The notes beneath the pieces were generated by a model. That model did not search any database and was not told the origin of the DNA. It was given only the letters and a program-made list of their open reading frames with translations. This document shows positions 53,599-62,142 of a stretch of 64,000 nt of DNA, piece after piece. Where the stretch lies: positions 434,001 to 498,000 of the forward strand of contig NZ_BONW01000016.1 of NCBI RefSeq assembly GCF_016862915.1. The letters run 5' to 3'. This stretch comes from Plantactinospora endophytica. GTDB lineage: Bacteria > Actinomycetota > Actinomycetes > Mycobacteriales > Micromonosporaceae. The position numbers and the translations under genes are program-made. How positions within the stretch are numbered: position 1 is the first letter of the stretch; each line of letters opens with the position of its first letter.

Positions 53599-54417
53599 AT
53601 GGCACAGGTCAACCTCACGAAAAAGTCGCCGTCGTTCTGGTGCGTCTCGCTCGACAATCCACCGGTCAACGTCTTCGGCGCACAGATGGTCATCGAAATG
53701 CGCGCACTTCTCGACGCCGCCGAAAACGACCCCGAGCTGACCGTCATCGTGTTCGAAAGCGCAAACCCCGACTATTTCATCGCGCACTGGGATCTTGCCG
53801 ACGACCTGTCGGCGCTGGCCGACCAGCCGCCACCGGTCACCGGACAGCAGCCCTTCGTCGACATCATGGTGCGACTGAGCAGGCTTCCCGTCCTGACGAT
53901 CAGCAAGATCCGCGGCCGGGCGCGTGGGGCCGGCAGCGAGTTCCTGCTCGCGACCGACATCCGGTTCGCCAGCCGGGAGCGTACCCTGATCGGCCAGTTC
54001 GAGATGGGCGCCGGCAGCGTTCCGCCGGGCGGCGGAGCCCCGGCCCGCCTGCCGCGTCTCGTCGGCCGAGGCCGCGCCCTCGAAATCCTCGTCGGCGCCG
54101 AGGACTTCGACGGCGACCTCGCCGAACGCTACGGCTACGTCAACCGCGCCGTCCCGGACGTACAACTCGACGAGTTCGTCACCGCGTTCGCCAGCCGGGT
54201 CGCCACAGTCGACCGCTCGGCACTGGCCGACCTGAAGGGTTGGGTAAACGCGATCACCCTCCCCGACGACAGCGAGTTCCCACCTCAGTCCGACTCCTTC
54301 GCGGCCCGGCTCGGCACGCCGCGGTACCAGAACTGGGCGAAGAGCGCCTTCGCGGCCGGCCTACAGCAGTCAGGCGACCTCGAGGAGCGCCTCGGAACCC
54401 GCTCCGTCGAGCTCTAG
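53599..54417 (+). CDS. Enoyl-CoA hydratase/isomerase-family protein
   Basis: The 272-aa crotonase-fold protein has LDNPPVNVFGAQMV, FESANPDYFIAHWDL (first oxyanion strand) and ISKIRGRARGAGSEFLLATDIRFAS (family G-A-G core). The catalytic Glu region reads FEMGAGSVPPGGGAPARLPRLVG. ATG at 53599 gives the usual crotonase start. A CATACT -10-like box ends 6 nt before it, suggesting leaderless mRNA. The promoter region is unusually AT-rich. It probably acts on an acyl-CoA, but the pathway is not evident from the neighbours. Confidence 0.87.
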   Translation: MAQVNLTKKSPSFWCVSLDNPPVNVFGAQMVIEMRALLDAAENDPELTVIVFESANPDYFIAHWDLADDLSALADQPPPVTGQQPFVDIMVRLSRLPVLTISKIRGRARGAGSEFLLATDIRFASRERTLIGQFEMGAGSVPPGGGAPARLPRLVGRGRALEILVGAEDFDGDLAERYGYVNRAVPDVQLDEFVTAFASRVATVDRSALADLKGWVNAITLPDDSEFPPQSDSFAARLGTPRYQNWAKSAFAAGLQQSGDLEERLGTRSVEL

Positions 54418-54752
54418 CCCCTGACCGAGTTCGGCCGGCCTGTCGGGCGCCGACCGGACGGATACCGGCGGCCAGGGGGTGCCGCCGGCGGCAGGGGACC
54501 GCTGCCACCGGTAAGCGGGTGGGGTCAGGAGGAAACGGTGTCCGTCTGTACCCCCGGGGCGGCCTGCCTCGACGACGAAGCTGGCCTGGGTGCTGACCGG
54601 CACGTCCGGGCGAGTGACGTACGGCAGACGCGGTACTCGGTGTGGACGAGATCAGTCGCGGTGGGCAGGTCGTACGGATCACTGCCGTACCCGGACGTCA
54701 GTCGACGTCGGTGTTTGCCGCGCGGGTGCGGCGGTGCGGCGCGGGCAGGCAT
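54370..54752 (-). pseudogene. Possible frameshifted small gene remnant on the minus strand
   Basis: Two minus-strand frames join into one protein-like sequence if a frameshift near 54630 is allowed. The upstream frame reads GSDPYDLPTATDLVHTEYRV and the other continues RLPYVTRPDVPVSTQASFVV and a HRFLLTPPAYRW segment. Neither half has a clear start or ribosome site. It overlaps the ends of the crotonase and kinase genes. No family recognised. Confidence 0.2.
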
Positions 54753-55570
54753 ACCCGTACCGCGATCCCGTCGGTGCTGCGGTAGGCGGTGATCGTGCCG
54801 TGCTCGGCGGCGACCAGGTGTCGCACGATCCAGAGCCCGAGTCCGCCGATCCCGGGCGGCGGCGCGGACCGGCGCAACGCGGCCAGCAGGGGACCGCAGG
54901 ACCGTCCCTGGTCGGCGACGGTCAGGACCAGCAGCCCGGCCCGGACCGAGGCGCAGACGCGTACCCGGCCGTCCGGCGGGCCGTGCCGCAGGGCGTTGCC
55001 CACCAGGTTGACCAGGATCTGGCGGACCCGGTGGGCGGGCACGAGCCGGTCACCGGCATTGCGGGACAGCCGGACCGTCAACCGGTGCGGCGGCGCGGTC
55101 GCGGTCGCGATCGGCAGCACCTGACGCAGTGGAACGGGTCGGTCGACCGGCTCCGCCAGGCTCCGCACCACCGACACCGTCTGCTGCCACAGGTCGGCCA
55201 GGTGTGTCGCATGCTCCTGTGCGAGTGCGGCGATGTCCCGTCGTCCGGCCGGGCCGAGCGGCTGCGGCTCCTCGGCGAGGGCTCGGGTCAACGCGCGCAA
55301 CGACTCGATCGGGGTACGCAGTTCGTGGCAGAACATCCGCAGCAGCAGCGACTGTTCGTCCCCGGCGGAGAATCGTGGCGGCTCGGCCGGCCGGTACCGG
55401 GGATCGATCGAGTCCCACACCCGGCGGACGACGCGGCCATCGGCGAACCGGGACAACCGAGCGGTGCCGACGACGCCGGACGGCCGCCGGCCGGGGTGGA
55501 CGGCTCCGGGGCGGCGGGCCCGTCGGGTCCGGATACCGGCGAGATGGGTGGTCTGCTGCCGGACGGGCAT
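54698..55570 (-). CDS. Cytoplasmic sensor histidine kinase
   Basis: The 290-aa protein has a HisKA dimerisation helix with phospho-acceptor His in LRMFCHELRTPIESL. The ATPase domain shows the N-box LVNLVGNALRHG and a late GIGGLGLWIVRHLV ATP lid. No membrane segment is present, so it senses inside the cell or through a partner. The D-box appears as LVLTVADQGRSC. The start is uncertain: the ATG at 55570 avoids overlap with the divergent regulator gene, while one at 55645 would overlap it by 45 bp. It is probably the cognate kinase of that regulator. Confidence 0.87.
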   Translation of the reverse strand: MPVRQQTTHLAGIRTRRARRPGAVHPGRRPSGVVGTARLSRFADGRVVRRVWDSIDPRYRPAEPPRFSAGDEQSLLLRMFCHELRTPIESLRALTRALAEEPQPLGPAGRRDIAALAQEHATHLADLWQQTVSVVRSLAEPVDRPVPLRQVLPIATATAPPHRLTVRLSRNAGDRLVPAHRVRQILVNLVGNALRHGPPDGRVRVCASVRAGLLVLTVADQGRSCGPLLAALRRSAPPPGIGGLGLWIVRHLVAAEHGTITAYRSTDGIAVRVCLPAPHRRTRAANTDVD

Positions 55571-55600
55571 GATCGGGCGCGGAACGGGAAACGCGACCGG

Positions 55601-56245
55601 GTGTCCGGATCCGCAGCCCTCCGCCTCGTGGTGGTTGATGACCATCCCCTATTCGTCCGTGGTCTCGAACTCCTGCTTCCGGGCAGCACCCAGGGGCGGG
55701 CGCGGATCGTCGGTTCGACCGGGGACGCCTCGGCAGCCGCCGCCGTGGTCCGGCGGAGCGTGCCCGATCTGGCGCTGGTCGACCTCCACATGCCGCCGCC
55801 GGGCGGTGTTCGGGCGATCGCCGCGATCCGGCGAACCTCGCCACGGGTACGGATCGTCGCGATCTCCGGTCTCGACGAGACCGAGCTGATGGTGCAGGCC
55901 CTGCGTGCAGGCGCGGAGGGCTACCTGCCCAAGAGCAGCGAGCCCGACGAACTGCTGCCACCGCTCCTGGCGATCCTGGACGGGTGGGCGGTGCTTCCTG
56001 CCGGCCTGCTCGCCGCCCTGCTCCGTCCGGCACACAACGGACCACCGGCGACGGCCGTACTCGACGAGGAGGAACGCCGTCTTCTGCAGCTTATTGCGAA
56101 GGGCCGTCGCACGGTGGAGATTGCCGAAGAGCTGAACTTCTCCGAACGTACGGTGAAGCGGTTGACGGCGTCCCTGCTGCGCAAGCTGCGGGTGTCGAGC
56201 CGTACCGAGGCCGCCGCCGTGGCCGGCAACGCCGGTCTGTTGTGA
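55601..56245 (+). CDS. NarL/LuxR-type response regulator
   Basis: The 214-aa protein has a receiver domain with acidic pair VVVDDHPLF, phospho-Asp in LALVDLHMPPPGG and Lys in EGYLPKSSEPDELL. A LuxR-type helix-turn-helix follows (LLQLIAKGRRTVEIAEELNF, SERTVKRLTASLLRKL). The GTG at 55601 with an AACGGGAAAC stretch upstream is chosen because the receiver begins eight residues later. It is divergent from, and only 30 bp away from, its presumed kinase. The stop lies inside a 42-bp tandem repeat. Confidence 0.9.
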   Translation: MSGSAALRLVVVDDHPLFVRGLELLLPGSTQGRARIVGSTGDASAAAAVVRRSVPDLALVDLHMPPPGGVRAIAAIRRTSPRVRIVAISGLDETELMVQALRAGAEGYLPKSSEPDELLPPLLAILDGWAVLPAGLLAALLRPAHNGPPATAVLDEEERRLLQLIAKGRRTVEIAEELNFSERTVKRLTASLLRKLRVSSRTEAAAVAGNAGLL

Positions 56246-56314
56246 AGCCGCTCCGCAGCGCATCGACAACGAGCCGGTCTGTTGTGAGGCCGCTCCGCGA
56301 AGCATCGACGACGA
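56231..56314. repeat. Two tandem 42-bp repeats spanning the response regulator stop codon
   Basis: Units 56231-56272 and 56273-56314 start GCCGGTCTGTTGTGA and end ATCGACAACGA or ATCGACGACGA. The TGA stop (56243-56245) lies in unit 1 and is copied in unit 2. Confidence 0.9.
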
Positions 56315-56429
56315 GCCGGCTGGCCGGTGTCGAGCGCTGCCCACACCACCCAGCCGCCCTCGACGGGCACGGTGCCCCAGGGTTCGACCGACGGCACCGA
56401 GCCACCGGTCCGATGTCGGTACGGCCACG

Positions 56430-56435
56430 TAGCAT
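56430..56435 (+). promoter_or_regulatory. Candidate -10 element for the second SWIM operon
   Basis: TAGCAT fits TAnnnT and ends 8 nt before the GTG at 56444, compatible with leaderless transcription. No clear -35. Confidence 0.35.
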
Positions 56436-56443
56436 CCGCTGCC

Positions 56444-57781
56444 GTGACCGCCGTCCAGACGTACCGGTATCTCGGCCCCTCCGTGCTCCGACCCGACGGT
56501 CTCGCCCTACAGACCAGCGGCGGGCCGGTGGCGAATCCCCGGTTCTTCTCCGGGTTCCTGACCACGCCCCGGGCCGCCGCCGCCGGCCTGCTGGCGGTGG
56601 CCGAGGTCGCCCGCAGCCGCTACTACCGGCCGGCCGACCCGGCGAGCCTCGACCCGGTGGTGACCGGCAGCCGGGACCGGCTGCGCTTCGAGTCCTTCTC
56701 CGGCTGTGCCGGCGTCTACGCCCGGCTCGACGCGCTGCCGGCCGGGATCGACGGGGAGATCGTCGCGCACGGCACCACGAACGTCGACGTCAACCCGCCG
56801 CTGCGGGCCGCGCTGGCCCGGGTCGGCGGACTCGACCCGCTGCACCTGTCGGTCGGGCCGGACGATCTCACCGTCTCCACTCTGGACGGTCCGGTGGTGG
56901 AGAAGAAGGTCCCGCTGCCAGGCCGCTGGCTGCGCGGCTTCGCCGAGGTGCACGTCCTGGCGGCGACCTTCGAGCCGAGGGCCGAGATCCCGGTCGCCGA
57001 GGCGACCGCGTTCCTGCGCCGCCTCCCCGGTGCCGGAACCCGGTCGGTGCTCTGGGCGGTGCCGGCCGGGCGGTCGATGCGGCTGACCGGGCGGCCGGTG
57101 CCGGGCGCGGTCTGCCTGGCCGGGGCCGACCGGCTGGGCACGCTGCACGGGCTGCTGCGCTACGCGAAGACCCTCAGGGCGTACGGCCCGACCGTCGCGG
57201 CCGGCTCCCCGCCGCTGCCCAGCACCTGGGAGCTGGACACCGGTGAGCTGCGGCTGTCACTGACCCTCTCGCCGGAGCCGTACCGTGGCTTCTCCGGCGA
57301 GGGGGCGAGCCTTGCCGCGCTGACCGGTGACGACGTCGTCGACGATGCCGAGCTGATCGGTACCCTGCTCGCCTGGGATCCGACGATCGAGGTCGACACC
57401 CTCGCCGAGGCGGCCGGCCTCGACGCCGCCCGGGTGCGGGCCGCCCTGGTGCAGCTCGGCACCGCCGGCCGGGTGGGCTTCGACGTGTCGCGGGCGGCGT
57501 ACTTCCACCGGGTGCTGCCGTACGACGCCGGCCGGGCCGAGCGGGACAACCCTCGGCTGGTCGGCGCTCGGGCGCTGGTCGAGGCGGGCGCGGTCGAACT
57601 CGACGCGACGGCCGCGACGGTACGCAGCGGTGCCGAGGTCTACCGGGTACGCAGTTCCCCGGACGGCCGGTACACCTGCTCCTGTCCCTGGTGGGTCCGG
57701 CACCGGGGGCAGCGCGGGCCGTGCCGGCACGCCCTGGCCGTGTCGATGACGGCCGGCGCCCAGCCGGAGGTGCCGGCGTGA
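56444..57781 (+). CDS. SWIM zinc-finger protein, partner of DUF6493-like protein
   Basis: The 445-aa protein ends with a canonical SWIM zinc site: C412, C414, C427 and H429 (YTCSCPWWVRHRGQ then PCRHALAV). SWIM domains bind DNA or proteins. The first 200 residues contain a region starting VQTYRYLGPS and a FESFSGCAGVYARLD block, and the middle has a winged-helix-like DTLAEAAGLDAARVRAAL segment. The GTG at 56444 matches the -10 spacing. The stop overlaps the next gene as GTGA. It is unlike the shorter atypical finger protein at 6163, but the two operons share the theme. Confidence 0.88.
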   Translation: MTAVQTYRYLGPSVLRPDGLALQTSGGPVANPRFFSGFLTTPRAAAAGLLAVAEVARSRYYRPADPASLDPVVTGSRDRLRFESFSGCAGVYARLDALPAGIDGEIVAHGTTNVDVNPPLRAALARVGGLDPLHLSVGPDDLTVSTLDGPVVEKKVPLPGRWLRGFAEVHVLAATFEPRAEIPVAEATAFLRRLPGAGTRSVLWAVPAGRSMRLTGRPVPGAVCLAGADRLGTLHGLLRYAKTLRAYGPTVAAGSPPLPSTWELDTGELRLSLTLSPEPYRGFSGEGASLAALTGDDVVDDAELIGTLLAWDPTIEVDTLAEAAGLDAARVRAALVQLGTAGRVGFDVSRAAYFHRVLPYDAGRAERDNPRLVGARALVEAGAVELDATAATVRSGAEVYRVRSSPDGRYTCSCPWWVRHRGQRGPCRHALAVSMTAGAQPEVPA

Positions 57782-60372
57782 CCGGGAGCATCTTCGACCT
57801 CATCCTTCGGCGTGAGGTCGAGTCGGTCGCCAACGCGCTCGCCGGGCTGCCCGAGCCGGCGCGGCGGCAGCTCGGCGTCGAGCTGGTCGCCTTCGTCCGG
57901 CGGCTCCGGGACAACTCGTGGTCGGGCCGGGAGGCGGCGGCGCTCGCGGTGGCGGCGGTGGGCTGCCTGCCCAGCGCGGCGAAGGCGGCCGAGGTGCTGG
58001 GCCGGCGCACGGTCGACGTCGACATGGCGGCCGGACCGCCGGTGGTGGCGACCGCCCGGCAGCGGGGCATCGACTGGCTTCCCGACCTCGCCCGACGGTT
58101 GGCCGACCGACTCAGCGGGACTCCGCCGCAGAGCTGGGGCCTGGTCGCCTATCTGTTCGCCGAGGAGAAGCTGCCTCCGCCGGCCGGAGACCGGTTCGTC
58201 GAGGGGTGGCTCGCCGAGATGTCCTGGCCGACCGAGTGGGCGCGGGCGGCGCCGCTGGTCGACCGGCTGCGGGCCGACCCGTTCCTCGACCCGCTGCTGC
58301 CCCGACTCTTCGAGGTCGACGGGCTGGGCGGCCGGCTCGGCTTCGAGGACCACCGGACCCGTACGCCGATGGCCCTGCCACACGCCCTGGTCCGGCTCGC
58401 CGCCGAGGGCCGGATAGACCGGGCGGTGCTGCTCGGCGGCTGCGTCGACCGGCTGGTCCGGGGCGACCGGGCCGCCGCGCTGCGCCCGTTCGTCGTACTG
58501 CACGACCTGCTCGCACCGACTCCGGCGGAGCGCGCCGAACGGTCCGGCGACTATCTGCGGCTGCTCGCCGACGGCCCGGGACCGGTCGCGTCGATGGCGC
58601 AGAAGGCGCTGCGCGTCGACATCGACCTCGAACTGGACGAGCTGCTCGACACCTCCCGAGCCGTGCTGACCCGCCCGGAGAAGGGACTGGTACGCACCCA
58701 GCTCGGCTGGCTGGACCAGCTCGCCCGGCAACATCCCGCGCGGGCGGCGGAGATCGTCGACGTACTCGGCACGGCGGCCGGGCACCCGGCGGTCGACTTG
58801 CGGGACCGGGCCGCCGCGCTCGCAGCGAAGCACGGGACGACATCGACATCGACATCGACATCGACATCGGCACCGACATCGGCATCGGCATCGGCCGGTG
58901 TGGTCGTGCGGTCCGGCGACGATCTGCCGCCCGTCCCGGCACCGCCGCCGCTTCCGCCGCCGATCACCGACCCGGACGAACTGGCCGAGGAGGTCGCCGG
59001 CCTGCTCGGCACGGGCCTGCGCGCGCTGCCGTTGGAGCGGGTGCTCGACGCGGTGACCCGGCTGACCGGCACCGACCAGCCCCGAGTGACCCGGGCCCTG
59101 ACGCCGGTACTCGCACGGCATGGCGCCGCCGAACACCGCTGGTCGCCGTCCTGCCTGCACGGTCCGGTCGACGACCTGCTGCGCGCCGCCGCCGGTCCGG
59201 TCCGGACCAGTGCGCTGCGCGCCTGGTGGGCCAACCTGCTCGCGGCAGCACACAAGTCCCAACTGGCCAGTGACCCACGGGTCGCCCCGGCACACCGGCT
59301 GCTCCGGGTCCGGATCGCCGAGATCGGCACCTACCTCGGGAAGTCCCGGGGGGCGGGCCTGCTCGCGGCGCCCACCGCGACGAACGGCGCCCTCGACCCG
59401 TCCGTGCTGTACGACCGGCTGGCCGCGCTCGGCGACCAGCACCCGTGGCGTTGGGATCTGACCCAGGCGCTGCTGCGGCTGCCGCCCGGCGTCGACGAGG
59501 ACCTGGCCGGACGCGCCTCGGCGCTGCGCACCCCGGGCGGGGACCGGCTCGCCGCCTGGCTCCGCTCGGGCGGGCTGCCGCAGCCGACGTTCCGGACCGT
59601 CACGGTCAGGTTCAGGCACGTGAGTTCCTACCACTCCCGCGACTACCGGATGCCGACCCAGCGGGTGCAGGTCGAGGTCGGCGCGGCGGGCTCCGGCGCC
59701 GGGTCGTTCGACGATCCACTCGGCCTGCTCACCGGCCGGGTGGTCCGGTTCGACAACCACTGCGCGAGCTGGTCCCCGCTCTGGCCGACGGTGCTGCCCG
59801 GTTACCGGGGACTGGTCGCCGCGTACGCGCTGACCGCCGTCGCCAGCGCCGCCGACCAGGACATCCGGGGCGGCGCCGAGGTGCTGCCGCTGCTCGCCGA
59901 GGCGACCGGTACCGGCGGAGTGGCGTTCGACCTCGCTCTGGCGTACGGGCTCGCCGCCCGGCACCCGGTCGACCGGGTAGCCGCCGTCGACGCCCTGCTG
60001 ACCCTCGCCGCCGCCGGTGAGCTGGACGCCGCGTCCGTCGGCCGGCAGCTCGGCGAACTGGCGGTGGGCGGGACGGTCACCCTGGCCCGCGTGGTCGAGC
60101 CGCTCCGGGATCTGGTGCTGGCCGGTGCCCGGCTCAGTGCCTGGCGACTGCTCGCCGCCGCGCTGCCGGCGCTGCTGGCCGCGTCGAAGCCACCCCGTGG
60201 CACACCCGACCTGCTGACCCTGGCGGCGGAGACGGCGACCGCCACCGGGGTGCCGATCACCGTCCCCGGGCTGACCGAGCTGGCCGCCCGTCGGGGATCG
60301 AGCCGGCTGCTCACCGAGGCCCGCCGCCTCGCCACCGTGCTCGACCATCCGGCCGTACCGGCGACCGGCTAG
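57778..60372 (+). CDS. Large uncharacterised protein, DUF6493-like
   Basis: The 864-aa soluble protein is mostly alpha-helical with HEAT-like spacing: LPEPARRQLGVELVAFVRRL, WLDQLARQHPARAAEIVDVL. A C-terminal beta-containing domain follows near residues 610-680 (FRTVTVRFRHVSSYHSRDYR). I recall DUF6493 proteins being encoded next to SWIM proteins in actinomycetes. Residues about 355-372 are a Thr-Ser/Ala-Ser run encoded by nine ACATCG-type hexamers (58840-58893), followed by a Pro-rich stretch. No catalytic motif is recognised. The GTG start overlaps the SWIM gene, so the two probably work together. Confidence 0.82.
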   Translation: MTGSIFDLILRREVESVANALAGLPEPARRQLGVELVAFVRRLRDNSWSGREAAALAVAAVGCLPSAAKAAEVLGRRTVDVDMAAGPPVVATARQRGIDWLPDLARRLADRLSGTPPQSWGLVAYLFAEEKLPPPAGDRFVEGWLAEMSWPTEWARAAPLVDRLRADPFLDPLLPRLFEVDGLGGRLGFEDHRTRTPMALPHALVRLAAEGRIDRAVLLGGCVDRLVRGDRAAALRPFVVLHDLLAPTPAERAERSGDYLRLLADGPGPVASMAQKALRVDIDLELDELLDTSRAVLTRPEKGLVRTQLGWLDQLARQHPARAAEIVDVLGTAAGHPAVDLRDRAAALAAKHGTTSTSTSTSTSAPTSASASAGVVVRSGDDLPPVPAPPPLPPPITDPDELAEEVAGLLGTGLRALPLERVLDAVTRLTGTDQPRVTRALTPVLARHGAAEHRWSPSCLHGPVDDLLRAAAGPVRTSALRAWWANLLAAAHKSQLASDPRVAPAHRLLRVRIAEIGTYLGKSRGAGLLAAPTATNGALDPSVLYDRLAALGDQHPWRWDLTQALLRLPPGVDEDLAGRASALRTPGGDRLAAWLRSGGLPQPTFRTVTVRFRHVSSYHSRDYRMPTQRVQVEVGAAGSGAGSFDDPLGLLTGRVVRFDNHCASWSPLWPTVLPGYRGLVAAYALTAVASAADQDIRGGAEVLPLLAEATGTGGVAFDLALAYGLAARHPVDRVAAVDALLTLAAAGELDAASVGRQLGELAVGGTVTLARVVEPLRDLVLAGARLSAWRLLAAALPALLAASKPPRGTPDLLTLAAETATATGVPITVPGLTELAARRGSSRLLTEARRLATVLDHPAVPATG

Positions 60373-60422
60373 CCGCCCGACACCCGGACGGCCGAACACG
60401 GCCGCCGACACCTCCGGACGCC

Positions 60423-60500
60423 GGGCACGGCCCGCTCCGCCTCGGCCCGGGCACGGCCCGCTCCGCCTCGGCCCGGGCACGGCCCGCTCCGCCTCGGCTC
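60423..60500. repeat. Three tandem 26-bp repeats flanked by 19-bp direct repeats
   Basis: Units at 60423, 60449 and 60475 start GGGCACGGCCCGCTCCGCCT. The block is flanked by GCCGACACCTCCGGACGCC at 60404-60422 and 60518-60536. It occupies the gap between the convergent DUF6493-like and trpB-like genes. No coding potential is supported. Confidence 0.9.
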
Positions 60501-60603
60501 GGGACCGGCGGAGTGTTGCCGACACCTCCGGACGCCTGGGCTGCCGGGGCAGCGACATCGGACAGGGCCGGGGAAGCGCGGCCGGCACGGGTCCGTTGAC
60601 GGG

Positions 60604-61977
60604 CTACGCCGAGGGGGCGGGTACCGCCGGCAACGTGCTGGTCGCGGCATGCAGGTCCGTCTCGGAAAGCTCGTGGTCGACCAGCTCACCCGCGAGATAG
60701 GCGCCGTACGCGGCGAGGTCCAGGTGCCCGTGCCCGCACAACGCGGTGAGGATGACCTTCTCCTCGCCGGTCTCCTTGCACCGCAACGCCTCCTCGATGC
60801 AGGCGGCCAGCGCGTGGGTGGGTTCGGGGGCCGGCACGATGCCCTCGGTACGGGCGAACCGCACCCCCGCCTCGAAGCACTCCCGCTGACCCTTCGCCAC
60901 CGCCTCGATCAGCCCCAGCTCGTAGACGTGCGAGATCAGCGGCGACATCCCGTGGTAGCGCAGTCCACCGGCGTGGATCGGGTCGGGGATGAAGTCGTGT
61001 CCGAGGGTGTGCATCTTCATCAGCGGGGTCCGGCCGATGGTGTCGCCGAAGTCGTACGCGTAGACGCCCCTGGTCAACGACGGACAGCTCGCCGGCTCGA
61101 CGGCCCGGATCGTCACGTCCATCCGGCCGGCCAGCTTCTCCCGCAGGAACGGGAACGCGAGCCCGCCGAAGTTGGAACCCCCGCCGGTGCAGCCCACGAT
61201 CACGTCCGGCGTCAGCCCGACCTTACCGAACTGGGCGATCGCCTCCTCGCCGATCACCGTCTGGTGCAGGAGTACGTGGTTGAGCACGCTGCCCAGCGCG
61301 TAGTTGGTGTCCGGGCTGCCGGCGGCCATCTCGACCGCCTCGGAGATCGCGATGCCGAGCGAGCCGGGTGAGTCGGGGTACCGGCCCAGCACCGCCCGGC
61401 CGGCCCCGGTGAGCTCGGACGGCGACGGATGGACGACCCCGCCGAACGTCTCGATCATGATTTTCCGGTACGGCTTCTGGTCGTAGGAGGCGCGCACCTG
61501 CCACACCTCGCAGTCCAACCCGTACTGCGCACAGGCGAAGGCGAGCGCGGTGCCCCACTGGCCGGCGCCGGTCTCGGTGGTCAGCCGACGGATCCCGGCC
61601 GCCGCGTTGTAGTACGCCTGCGGCACCGCCGTGTTCGGCTTGTGCGACCCGGCCGGCGAGACACCCTCGTACTTGTAGAAGATCTTCGCCGGGGTGCCGA
61701 GCGCCCGTTCTAACCGGTGCGCCCGGTACAGCGGGGACGGCCGCCACAACCGGTAGACGTCGAGTACGTCCTCCGGAATGTCCACATAGCGCTCGGTGGT
61801 GACCTCCTGCCGGATGAGTTCCATCGGGAACAGGATTGCCAGGTCGTCCGGACCGACCGGGGCCATCGTGCCCGGATGCAGCACCGGCGGCGGTGCGGCG
61901 GGCAGGTCGGCCACGATGTTGTACCAGCGGCGCGGCATCTCCGACTCGTCCAGCAGAATCTTGCTCGGCTCACCCAT
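60604..61977 (-). CDS. trpB: TrpB2-type tryptophan synthase beta-like PLP enzyme
   Basis: The 457-aa protein is of the long TrpB2 class. The Schiff-base lysine is in [20 protein letters not shown], the phosphate-binding loop in [16 protein letters not shown], and substrate-carboxylate residues in [14 protein letters not shown]. It would make tryptophan from serine and indole, or act as an indole-salvage or serine-deaminase-like enzyme. No trpA is adjacent, which is typical for TrpB2 outside the trp operon. The ATG at 61977 is used; a GTG two codons upstream is possible. Confidence 0.93.
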   Translation of the reverse strand: MGEPSKILLDESEMPRRWYNIVADLPAAPPPVLHPGTMAPVGPDDLAILFPMELIRQEVTTERYVDIPEDVLDVYRLWRPSPLYRAHRLERALGTPAKIFYKYEGVSPAGSHKPNTAVPQAYYNAAAGIRRLTTETGAGQWGTALAFACAQYGLDCEVWQVRASYDQKPYRKIMIETFGGVVHPSPSELTGAGRAVLGRYPDSPGSLGIAISEAVEMAAGSPDTNYALGSVLNHVLLHQTVIGEEAIAQFGKVGLTPDVIVGCTGGGSNFGGLAFPFLREKLAGRMDVTIRAVEPASCPSLTRGVYAYDFGDTIGRTPLMKMHTLGHDFIPDPIHAGGLRYHGMSPLISHVYELGLIEAVAKGQRECFEAGVRFARTEGIVPAPEPTHALAACIEEALRCKETGEEKVILTALCGHGHLDLAAYGAYLAGELVDHELSETDLHAATSTLPAVPAPSA

Positions 61978-62142
61978 GGTCACGAATTGAACCCGCCGGG
62001 CCCGACGATGTCCATCACCGTCCTACCGGCACCGTCCTACCGGGCCGAGTCGCCCGAGGCGCCGGTCGGGACGTCGGACGGTATCGGTCCACGGGTACGG
62101 GCCGGTGCACCCGCCACGGTGGTGCGGCGGGTCGCCGGGTGG

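Noticed and set aside
53461-54165. Minus-strand frame opposite the crotonase gene
   Set aside because: The plus strand shows the crotonase motifs in order. The minus frame is a mirror-codon shadow.
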